Of a DNA stretch of 64,000 nucleotides, positions 35,588 through 43,150 are shown in pieces. The DNA is taken from assembly GCF_000411135.1 (NCBI RefSeq), contig NZ_KE150262.1, positions 498,770 to 562,769 of the forward strand, written 5' to 3'. The notes under the pieces were generated by a model, which made no database searches, was not told the origin of the DNA, and saw nothing but the letters and a program-made list of their open reading frames with translations. Within the stretch, counting starts at the first letter, position 1; each line of letters starts with the position of its first letter. A program made the translations under genes and the position numbers. This DNA comes from Actinotignum schaalii FB123-CNA-2. GTDB lineage: Bacteria; Actinomycetota; Actinomycetes; Actinomycetales; Actinomycetaceae.

Positions 35588-37045
35588 TTAGTTCACCTTA
35601 GCTTCAAGTACTGTGCGGGCAAGGGGGGCGGCAACGGAGCCACCGTCGCCATCCCACACGGCATTGCCCGAATTTTCGACCACAACGGCCACGGTATAGG
35701 CCGTGTCCCCGATGGTCGCATTCCCCACGAACCACGCGTGCGGGGGGATATCGTTCGTGATTTCCGCGGTCCCGGTTTTCCCGGAGGTTTCAATGCCGGG
35801 GAGGGTGAAAAGATACCCGGTGCCGTGCTTGACCTCATTGACCATCATCTGGTGCATATAGCTCGCGGTTTGCTGGCTCATCGCCCGCGACAGCACTTCC
35901 GGTTCGCTTTCGCTCACGGGTTCGAGATCCGCGGTGAGGGTGCGGCGCACCAGATTCGGTTTCATGACGACGCCGTCATTAGCTATCGCCGCCCCGACCA
36001 TCGCCATCTGCATTGGGGTGACCCGAATATCGCGTTGGCCGATGGAATCCATGGCGAGCGCGGCGGCATCTTCCGGCGCGGGGAAGCGCGACGCGGATAC
36101 CGGCAGCGGGGTGGCCAGCTCGCTATTGAATCCGAATTTTTCGGCCTGCGCGACCATTTTTTCCGGGCCCACCGCGATCCCGCCAATCGCGAACGGCGTA
36201 TTGCACGATTGCGCGAAAGCTTCGGTGAGCGTGACTTTCCCGGAGCCGTCCCCGCAGGCGGCCTGCCCCGGATTCCACATATCGTGGGTGGTTCCCGGCG
36301 GCACGAAGGTGCGGGGGGCCTCCACCGGCGAATCGGGGGTGAGCCCGAGGTTCTCAATCATCGCGGTGGCGGTGAGCAGCTTGAAGGAGGAGCCGGGCGC
36401 GTACTGGTCCCCTCCGGTAGCCCGGTCGATCAGCGGCTTGGTGGGATCGGTTTCGAGGGCCTGATAGTTTTCGCGCGCGGCCGCGGTATCGTGCGTGGCC
36501 ACCCCGTTCGGATCGAATCCGGGGGTGGAGACCTGCGCCAGAATATCTCCGGTGCGGGAATTAAGTACGACGACGGCGCCGCGCTGGTTACCCAGCGCGG
36601 CGGCTGCGGCCTCCTGGAGCTGGGGATCGATAGTGAGCTCAACGCCCCCGCCCTGGGGTTGGGAACCGGTGATGAGTTCTTCGATACGTTGACCGGCCAG
36701 GGAGGAATCCGAGCCGCCCAGGACCGGGTTCATGGCGCGTTCCAGGCCCGTCATCGAGTTATGGGCGATGGAGTAGTAGCCGGTGAGGTTCGAGTAGATC
36801 TCCGGGCGCTCGTAAACACGCAGGTAATTGTAGGCATCGTCGATGGGTTGGGAGGAGACGATGGAGTCCCCGGCCACGATAATGGGACCGCGCTGGGTGC
36901 CGTATTCGCGGTAGAGCGTACGCACATTCCACGCGTTGGCATTCAGGCTGGCGGCCTGGAAGAACTGGATCGCGGTGGTGGAGCCGGCCAAACCTAAAAA
37001 CATGACCGCGAGGACCGCGACGAGCTGGCGGATAGGGCGATTCAC
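35588..37045 (-). CDS. pbpA: Penicillin-binding protein PbpA (transpeptidase)
   Basis: 485 residues, class B PBP lacking the large N-terminal pedestal. One membrane anchor (about 8-28), then the transpeptidase domain with SSFK (active Ser219, Lys222), SCN in AEAFAQSCNTPFAIG-like context, and SGKTGTAE. It cross-links peptidoglycan strands and partners with the SEDS protein encoded upstream. The start overlaps the rodA stop (ATGA). Confidence 0.95.
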   Translation of the reverse strand: MNRPIRQLVAVLAVMFLGLAGSTTAIQFFQAASLNANAWNVRTLYREYGTQRGPIIVAGDSIVSSQPIDDAYNYLRVYERPEIYSNLTGYYSIAHNSMTGLERAMNPVLGGSDSSLAGQRIEELITGSQPQGGGVELTIDPQLQEAAAAALGNQRGAVVVLNSRTGDILAQVSTPGFDPNGVATHDTAAARENYQALETDPTKPLIDRATGGDQYAPGSSFKLLTATAMIENLGLTPDSPVEAPRTFVPPGTTHDMWNPGQAACGDGSGKVTLTEAFAQSCNTPFAIGGIAVGPEKMVAQAEKFGFNSELATPLPVSASRFPAPEDAAALAMDSIGQRDIRVTPMQMAMVGAAIANDGVVMKPNLVRRTLTADLEPVSESEPEVLSRAMSQQTASYMHQMMVNEVKHGTGYLFTLPGIETSGKTGTAEITNDIPPHAWFVGNATIGDTAYTVAVVVENSGNAVWDGDGGSVAAPLARTVLEAKVN

Positions 37046-38589
37046 GGGCGCACCACCTCCGTGCGGGCGCCGCCGGGCGTTGAGTTCCGGGAGTCCCCGC
37101 TGGGCGAGTTAGCTGTGCCAGCCGAACGCACGCCGCCGGCCGGCCTTCCCGCGCCGCGCGGGGCGCGGCGCGCGTCGTCGTCGCCCTCACTATCGCCCTC
37201 ATCGGCGCTCCCACGCAGGACCGCGAGTTCGTCGGTGGTGGGCAGCGGGCGCGCTTCTTCGGGGCGGCGCGCGGTGTGTGACATGCGGATGAGCAGCGCG
37301 ATAATAATCCAGTTGGTGAGCAGCGCCGAGCCGCCGTGCGCGAGGAAGGGCAGGGCCAGGCCGGTCAGCGGGATAATGCGCGTCACCCCGCCGATAACGA
37401 TGAAGCATTGCAGCCCGAGTACGAAGGACAGCCCGGAAGCGAGGAGTTTACCGAAGCCGTCGCGTGATTCCAGGGCGACCCGCATGCCGCGGCTGATGAG
37501 AAGCAGGTAGATACACAGGATCGCGCCCACGCCCACCAGGCCGAGTTCCTCGGCGAAAGAGGCGTAAATGAAATCGGAATGTGCCGCGTACACCAGGTTC
37601 GGGTAGCCGCGCCCGAGCCCCGCGCCGAAGAGCCCGCCGGAGGCCATGCCGAAGAGACCCTGAACCACCTGGTAGGAGCCGCCGACGGCGTCGTACAGTT
37701 CCGGGTCGAAGGGGTCGAGCCAGATGGCGAAACGTGCCTGCACGTGGGAAACCGTTGTCGAAATAAACCACACGCCGCCCACGGTGAGGAGCGCGCCGAT
37801 GGCCAGCCAGGAAACCTGCTCGGTGGCGACCCACAGCATCGCCACGAAGAGCCCAAAGAACAGCAGCGCGGTACCGAAATCGCGTTCAAAAACGAGCACG
37901 CTCATGCATAGCGCCCAGGCGATAAGAAGCGGGAGAATATGGCGGGCTTTAGGTAGGCGAATACCCAGGATTTTCGGGCCGGCGAGCGCCAGGTTATCGC
38001 GCTCGGTTACGAGGTAGGCCGCGAAAAACACCGCGAAACAGATTTTCGCGACCTCCGCCGGCTGGAAGGACATCCCGCCCACCCCGATCCACAGACGCGA
38101 GCCGTTGAGGGTGCGGCCCAGCGGGCTGAGCGGGAGCAGGAGCAGCACCACCCCGGCGATGAGCGAGGTCCACATGTAATTTTGCAGCACCCGGTAATTA
38201 CGCATCGCAAGGATGGTGATGGCGAAGAACACCAGCGCCCCGGCGGTGAGGATGAGCTGGCTGCGGGCGTGGTCGGTATCTGCCGCGGCATCCACCCGGT
38301 AGATCATGGCCAGGCCCAGCCCGTTGAGGGCGATCGCGCAGGGGAAAAGCACCGGGTCCGCGTAGGGGCACAGTGCGCGAATAAGCAGGTGGCAGGCAAA
38401 AACCAGGGCGGCGCCGGCGCCCACCACCAGCGCGAAGCTGGGCGGCAACCCGGTAGTATCCGCGCCGGTATTATCCAGCCCGGTCCACACCAGGTAATAG
38501 GCACCCACCCCGATGGCTCCGGCCAGGAGCAGCAGGGTAATTTCCGGCCAGCGGCCGCGGCGCGTGCGCGGGGGAACCACCGTGCTCAT
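37042..38589 (-). CDS. rodA: SEDS family peptidoglycan polymerase RodA/FtsW
   Basis: 515 residues with about ten to twelve membrane segments. SEDS motifs are visible: NGSRLWIGVGGMSFQPAEVAKI, ERDFGTALLFFGLFVAMLWV and GGVTRIIPLTGLALPFLAHGGSALLTN. It polymerises lipid II into glycan with its PBP partner. The C-terminal 80 residues are disordered. The start overlaps the pstP stop, and its stop overlaps the pbpA start. Confidence 0.95.
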   Translation of the reverse strand: MSTVVPPRTRRGRWPEITLLLLAGAIGVGAYYLVWTGLDNTGADTTGLPPSFALVVGAGAALVFACHLLIRALCPYADPVLFPCAIALNGLGLAMIYRVDAAADTDHARSQLILTAGALVFFAITILAMRNYRVLQNYMWTSLIAGVVLLLLPLSPLGRTLNGSRLWIGVGGMSFQPAEVAKICFAVFFAAYLVTERDNLALAGPKILGIRLPKARHILPLLIAWALCMSVLVFERDFGTALLFFGLFVAMLWVATEQVSWLAIGALLTVGGVWFISTTVSHVQARFAIWLDPFDPELYDAVGGSYQVVQGLFGMASGGLFGAGLGRGYPNLVYAAHSDFIYASFAEELGLVGVGAILCIYLLLISRGMRVALESRDGFGKLLASGLSFVLGLQCFIVIGGVTRIIPLTGLALPFLAHGGSALLTNWIIIALLIRMSHTARRPEEARPLPTTDELAVLRGSADEGDSEGDDDARRAPRGAGRPAGGVRSAGTANSPSGDSRNSTPGGARTEVVRP

Positions 38590-40175
38590 CGGTTCTCTCC
38601 CGGGTTCGCGGGTGCGGCCGATTCCGGTGCGGGTGCGGCCGGCGCGTTGGGCGCGGGGCTTGAGTTCGCGGGTGGCGCGGGCGTTGCCGATGCACCGGGC
38701 GTAGCGGGCGCGGGCGCTGGCGTAGGTTCGTTGTTCTGTGCTTTTTGCTCACGCAGGGCGGCGACGACGGCGCGCGCTTCGCGCAGCGAAGCGCGCGTGA
38801 TGGGCGTGGCCAGCCGATCTTGGGCCACCGGGGTGAGATCGCGGACCTGGAGATCAGTGGCTTCCGCCGCGTGGGAGAACTCCAGTGGGCCGAGGCGCTG
38901 CGGGATTCCCCGGTAAATCGTAACGGTGCCATTGTTATTGGCCACGTAGTAGCGGCTCTGGGTCCAGCGGTACGCGCCAAATAGGCCGGCCACCGCCAGG
39001 GCCAAAACAGTCAGAATAACAGCCAGGCGTGCTCCCCAGCGTGCGCGAGGACTACCCTCGGCACCCGAACTCTCGCGGCCGGCACCCGACCCGCGGCCCA
39101 CGCAGGATGCGCCGTCCACGCCGCCGGTAGCCCCACTCGCTGGGCTATTTTTTGCAGCTTTATTCTTGCGGCCAATGCGCGAAGCTGTGCCAGCGCCGGA
39201 ATTGGTGTCGGTTCCTGAACAATTTTCTCCAGCCGGTGCCGCTGACCCGTTCGTGCCCGCGGCACCATCAGCCGCAGCCGCCGCCGCAGCTCCCGTGCCC
39301 GCAGTGCCGCAGCCAGCCCCGGCGTTCGCATTCCGCGTCAGCGTCGCCGCCTTGGCCGCGGCGGAATTTCCCCCGCGGGTGGGCCTCCGGTAATCGCGCG
39401 CCGCCGAACCGACCACAATAGGCTGGGAGGGCAGCGGGCTGGTAAGTGCGGCGTCGTCAATAACATCCGCAAGAATAACGGTGACGTTATCAGGGGCCCC
39501 GGCCGCCAGCGCTAGATCAATAAGGTGTTCGCCCAGCTGGTGCAGGTCCGGAATGGCGGACATGGCGTGCTCGATGGTGTCGTGCGCGACCACGCCGAAC
39601 AGGCCGTCCGAGCATAGCAGCCAGCGGTCCCCCACCCGGGCTTCCCGCACGGATTCGTCCAGTTCTACTTCGCCGGGGGTATCCCCGAGCGCTCGCATAA
39701 TCACATTGCGCTGGGGGTGGTGTTCGGCTTCCTCCGGGGTGAGCCGGCCGTGATCCACCAGGTACTGGACGAGGGTGTGGTCATGCGTCACCTGGCCGAG
39801 CTTGCCATCCCGCAAAAGGTACGCCCGCGAATCGCCGATATGAACCATCGCGAGCTTATTCGAAGCACGCAGCATAGCAATGCAGGTAGTGCCCATGCCC
39901 GCCATTTTCGGGTTCTCCGCCACGAGCGCGAGCATGTCATCATGCGCGGCCTCCACCGCGCGGCGCAACAGCGGCAGCAAATCATCGGCGGCGTGCACAT
40001 CATCCACCGCCACCAAATGACCCACCGTCACCGATGAGGCGATATCCCCGGCGGCCGCCCCGCCCATCCCATCTGCCACCACGAGCAAATGAGGCGAGGC
40101 GTAGCCACCGTCCTGGTTATTGGAACGAACCAGGCCGACATCGGAAAACGCCGCGTAGCGTAGCTGAATACTCAA
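38586..40175 (-). CDS. pstP: PP2C-type Ser/Thr phosphatase PstP
   Basis: 529 residues. The PP2C domain spans 1-240 with metal-ligand motifs RSNNQDGGYAS, VVADGMGGAAAGD, HIGDSRAYLLRDGKLGQVTHDHT, LLCSDGLFG and GAPDNVTVILADV. A low-complexity linker precedes a membrane anchor (about 390-410) and an extracellular domain; a Pro/Ala-rich tail ends the protein. It reverses PknB phosphorylation. ATGA overlaps couple it to fhaB and rodA. Confidence 0.95.
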   Translation of the reverse strand: MSIQLRYAAFSDVGLVRSNNQDGGYASPHLLVVADGMGGAAAGDIASSVTVGHLVAVDDVHAADDLLPLLRRAVEAAHDDMLALVAENPKMAGMGTTCIAMLRASNKLAMVHIGDSRAYLLRDGKLGQVTHDHTLVQYLVDHGRLTPEEAEHHPQRNVIMRALGDTPGEVELDESVREARVGDRWLLCSDGLFGVVAHDTIEHAMSAIPDLHQLGEHLIDLALAAGAPDNVTVILADVIDDAALTSPLPSQPIVVGSAARDYRRPTRGGNSAAAKAATLTRNANAGAGCGTAGTGAAAAAAADGAAGTNGSAAPAGENCSGTDTNSGAGTASRIGRKNKAAKNSPASGATGGVDGASCVGRGSGAGRESSGAEGSPRARWGARLAVILTVLALAVAGLFGAYRWTQSRYYVANNNGTVTIYRGIPQRLGPLEFSHAAEATDLQVRDLTPVAQDRLATPITRASLREARAVVAALREQKAQNNEPTPAPAPATPGASATPAPPANSSPAPNAPAAPAPESAAPANPGENR

Positions 40176-40669
40176 ACTTGTAGCTCCATCGTGGTTTCCC
40201 CCACCTGAATAACAACGCCGGGGTCCAGCGCGGTCGAGCCGTTAATGCGGATCCCCCCTACCAGGGTACCGTTTGTTGAGCCCAGATCCTCCACCCAGCG
40301 CCGGCCCTCCGCCGCGTAAATACGGGCGTGATGCCCGGAGGCGTACGTGTCATCCAGGACGAGCGTGTTATCCGGGGCGCGCCCGATATAGACCGGTTGC
40401 GAGCTGAGTGGTACCGCGGTTCCCAGCAGCGGACCCCCGGTCACCACCAGGTAGACGGGCCGTTCGACCGGCGCGGCAGGCGGTGTGGGGGAGTCGTTTT
40501 CCGCGGGGGCGGGCGCGTGGATGCTGCGGCGTCGTGCCGAAAGAAGAGAAGAACGACGGCGCACGTCCGTTCCCAGCACATCACGGCGCACCGTCAGCAC
40601 GACGGCGAAAATGAACAGCCACAGCAGCGCTAGAAAACCGAAGCGCAATAAAGTTATTGCGAGATTCAT
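40172..40669 (-). CDS. fhaB: FHA domain protein FhaB (FipA)
   Basis: 165 residues from the ATG at 40669, which overlaps the fhaA stop (ATGA). An N-terminal membrane segment (LRFGFLALLWLFIFAVVLTV), a linker, and a C-terminal FHA domain (VYIGRAPDNTLVLDDTYASGHHARI, DLGSTNGTLVGG). FHA domains bind phosphothreonine, here presumably made by PknB. In mycobacteria FipA links the kinase to division. Confidence 0.92.
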   Translation of the reverse strand: MNLAITLLRFGFLALLWLFIFAVVLTVRRDVLGTDVRRRSSLLSARRRSIHAPAPAENDSPTPPAAPVERPVYLVVTGGPLLGTAVPLSSQPVYIGRAPDNTLVLDDTYASGHHARIYAAEGRRWVEDLGSTNGTLVGGIRINGSTALDPGVVIQVGETTMELQV

Positions 40670-41364
40670 GAGGCGGACGCCGTTCCGGTCCAAAACATAA
40701 TGTGGGTGCGGCCAATGGTGATGGTATTGCCGTCCACCAGGGTGGCCGCGCTAATGCGGTGGCCTTCCACGAAGGTGCCGTTCGTGGAGTTGAGATCCGT
40801 GGCGATCACGCCATTCGGGGTGACCTGGAGTTCGAGGTGGTGGCGGGAGATGCCAGAATCGTCCACGCTGATATCGCAATCGGAGCCGCGGCCGATAATC
40901 GCGGTGGTGCCGGTGAGGAGGTAGCGATCCCGCCCCACCTGGATGAGCGGGTTTTCCTCCGTGCCGGCGCTGCGAGTGGCCGGGGCGATGGCGCCGCGCT
41001 GCGTGGTTGTCCGGGTGCGTGCTGTTCCTTCGCGCAACTGGGGATCCTCCTCGAATGTGATCTCAATCGGGCCGACGAATAAATAGTCCTGTTCGGTGGC
41101 GTATTCCACGGCGGAACGGGAGAGTTCCTCGCGGAGGGCTTCCTGGCCCCAGGAATCCACCCGAGCCAGATCCGCCGGGGCGAGCGCAACGGTGAACACA
41201 TTCGGGGCAACGGTGCGGTCGCGGGAAAGCTCCGCGGCATCGCGCGTCATGGCCTTTTTGATGTCGGTGAGGATTTCCACCGGCTTCAGCTCGGACTGGA
41301 AAACGCGGAACGCCCCGGCGACGGCGTTCTCCACTCCCTTTTCAAACTTCCCGAGGGCGCCCAT
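40666..41364 (-). CDS. fhaA: DUF3662/FHA protein FhaA
   Basis: 232 residues. An N-terminal DUF3662 domain (KFEKGVENAVAGAFRVFQSELKPVEI) and a C-terminal FHA domain (IGRGSDCDISVDDSGISRHHLEL, DLNSTNGTFVEGHRI). FhaA binds phosphorylated proteins and, in mycobacteria, regulates wall synthesis through the MviN/FhaA complex. It is the first gene of the operon. Upstream on this strand a -10 TATAAG (41,416-41,411) lies between two copies of CGCTTCTGyAGCT (41,391 and 41,418). Confidence 0.94.
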   Translation of the reverse strand: MGALGKFEKGVENAVAGAFRVFQSELKPVEILTDIKKAMTRDAAELSRDRTVAPNVFTVALAPADLARVDSWGQEALREELSRSAVEYATEQDYLFVGPIEITFEEDPQLREGTARTRTTTQRGAIAPATRSAGTEENPLIQVGRDRYLLTGTTAIIGRGSDCDISVDDSGISRHHLELQVTPNGVIATDLNSTNGTFVEGHRISAATLVDGNTITIGRTHIMFWTGTASAS

Positions 41365-41661
41365 GGCCCTGCCCCTTCCCTATTCCTGTTCGCTTCTGCA
41401 GCTCGTGTAGCTTATAGCGCTTCTGTAGCTTCAGCTTCTATAGGCGACTGTAATCGCCCGCGCCGGTGCGCCGCTACCTTCCGCGCCGTGAGCGGAGCGG
41501 GTGGTGGGGCGACGACGCCCAGCTGGCAGCGCGGCGCTGTGGCGCAGGTGCGTCCTCGCCGCGGCGTACTTCCCGCTGCCGCAACTCTGCGCGGCCGCCG
41601 GGACCACGAGCCCGAGCCCCAGCGCTGCGACGCGTCTCACGTAAATTCGCGCTGCAAAAAC

Positions 41662-41690
41662 TTGGACTAAACGGGGATGAGACGATAAGC
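41662..41690 (+). promoter_or_regulatory. tRNA-Leu promoter
   Basis: TTGGAC (41662-41667) and ATAAGC (41685-41690) are 17 bp apart and end 14 bases before the mature tRNA. The rest of 41,365-41,661 shows no gene; it carries the divergent fhaA promoter region. Confidence 0.6.
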
Positions 41691-41704
41691 TCATACGTGC
41701 ACTT

Positions 41705-41791
41705 GCTCAAGTGGCGGAATAGGCAGACGCGCACGGTTCAGGTCCGTGTGCCCGTGAGGGCGTGGGGGTTCAACTCCCCCCTTGAGCACCA
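41705..41791 (+). tRNA. tRNA-Leu (CAG)
   Basis: Acceptor GCTCAAG pairs with CTTGAGC, the anticodon arm is CACGG-TTCAGGT-CCGTG with anticodon CAG, a long variable arm (TGCCCGTGAGGGCG) marks a class II tRNA, and CCA is encoded at 41,789-41,791. Location beside fhaA is conserved in actinobacteria. Confidence 0.96.
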
Positions 41792-41925
41792 CAATTGATA
41801 TGGGCGCCGCTGGCATTTCTCATAGCGGTTTGGCGACATCGTCCTAAATGGCATAACCCCCCAATTTTCCATTGCGCCGCGATGGCGTTGTGCCATATAG
41901 TTGCTGTCGGATAGTTCCTTTTCAT
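41770..41925 (-). CDS. Possible small ORF with perfect ribosome site
   Basis: A 51-residue frame beginning MKRNYPTATIWHNAIAAQWK. It is preceded by CTGATCGAAAGGAGGTTCCG, an ideal Shine-Dalgarno with correct spacing, and by a 10-bp perfect hairpin (41,947-41,973). Its last codons run antisense into tRNA-Leu, which is suspicious and suggests a truncated accessory gene. The same hairpin/leader design is at 4929. No family is recognised. Confidence 0.35.
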   Translation of the reverse strand: MKRNYPTATIWHNAIAAQWKIGGLCHLGRCRQTAMRNASGAHINCGAQGGS

Positions 41926-41946
41926 CGGAACCTCCTTTCGATCAGG

Positions 41947-41973
41947 GACCCCGGCGCTCTCACCGCCGGGGTC
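41947..41973 (-). terminator. CG-rich hairpin of leader module (also tRNA-Leu side terminator)
   Basis: GACCCCGGCG (41947-41956) and CGCCGGGGTC (41964-41973) form a perfect 10-bp stem, followed on the plus strand by TTTCATTT, so it could end the tRNA-Leu transcript. On the minus strand it sits just before a ribosome site. The interval 41,980-42,540 holds no convincing gene; it contains an imperfect inverted repeat, AAAGTCGGATTCAAAC (42,040) and GGTTTAACCCCGACTTT (42,094). Confidence 0.55.
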
Positions 41974-42540
41974 TTTCATTTCGGCCTATAGGACACTTGG
42001 TGTTGGTTTTATCCGGACTTTTCGGCTTACTAGCAGGCTAAAGTCGGATTCAAACTCGGTTTGACTCGAGTTTTTGGATGGACAAAACATGTTGGTTTAA
42101 CCCCGACTTTCCCGCATTCTGGCGCGGAAAAGCCCGGATTGAAGACCCGCTTTCCGCCCATTTTCCCGCTCAGCGCCCGCCCAAGCCTGCACGTACGCAA
42201 AGCGCGCCGTCGTCCGCGTACACAAGCGTTTGGCGCCCCTCCACGCCCGCCACATGCGGCAGGGTACGCGGGAGGGGCATCCGCCGCCGTTTGACCCGCA
42301 AAGCAACGGATTCGCACGCTTGACGGCGGACCCTGGCGAGGGCCAATCCGCGGTATGTACGAACGGGGCGGGGTGTCGGAAACTACGTAAACACGGGATC
42401 GGGCTCGGGTGAAGGCCTGCTCGGCGGGCTAAATCTAGGGAAACCTACGGAATCGTAACCAACACATTTTGTCCTATAAGCCCTCTCGGGGTCTTTGATT
42501 TCAACTCTGGACGGCAGTACCGCTCCCGAATCGTGCCTGG

Positions 42541-42638
42541 AAACAAAGTGTGCGTGCGAGCACCGTTTTCACCTGATTTCATGTTCCTCACGCACACTTT
42601 ACGAGCCGCGAGGTTCGGGACGCACACTTTGCGGGGCC
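42541..42638 (+). repeat. Dispersed hairpin repeat, family 1, best copy
   Basis: Words AAAGTGTGCGT (42546), ACGCACACTTT (42590) and again ACGCACACTTT (42620). The first two pair over 11 bp; the interior is GAGCACCGTTTTC..ATTTCATGTTCCTC. Flank CCTGGAAACAAAGTG is shared with 32,904. Confidence 0.8.
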
Positions 42639-42700
42639 TGCTGGATTCTGGTACGCGCGCGGGCAATATCGCGAGCGCGTAGGCCGCCGAACCTGGTATG

Positions 42701-42800
42701 TGTTTTCCGGGATGTACTGCCGATGTCGTACATACGAGGTACAGCTCTGACAACACATGCCTCCTCCCCAGGTGCTGGTGTGAATTCTGAGGTTCGAGTT
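42701..42800 (+). repeat. Dispersed palindromic repeat, family 2
   Basis: TGTTTTCCGGGATGTACTGC, ATGTCGTACATACGAGGTAC, ACAACACATGCCTCCTCCCC, AGGTGCTGGTGTGAATTCTG. It follows the family 1 copy by about 60 bases in the same orientation, making a composite of about 260 bp. The remaining 42,801-43,150 has no convincing gene beyond a seven-codon frame at 42,957-42,980. Confidence 0.85.
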
Positions 42801-43150
42801 ATGGGGGATCATAGGGCACCCGGCTTATGGCTCGCTCGACTCGCGAAACGCTTGGCTTATCTGGCGCTCGGTATGCGGAACGCTCCGCTTCCGGGCATGC
42901 TGCTACCGACCGGGGCTGCGCTCGGCGCCCGGAATTTCTGTGCTACGATTCCACCCATGGGCATTCAACTATTCCTGTAGATCGGCGTGGCGCCTCGCGT
43001 TGAAGCGCGGCAGTCACGCCAGGTCACGCACGCAACACTCACCGGTAGGTACATTGGCGCACTCGCGCTCACCCCTCGTACCCCCGCAATTTTTGCGTGC
43101 TCTGCTCCACCTCCACGGAATATTCGAACCACAGCATCTTGAGGAATCCC

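Noticed and set aside
41705-42540. Integrated element at tRNA-Leu
   Set aside because: No integrase and no repeated tRNA 3' end is visible in the window, so only a vague relic can be suspected.
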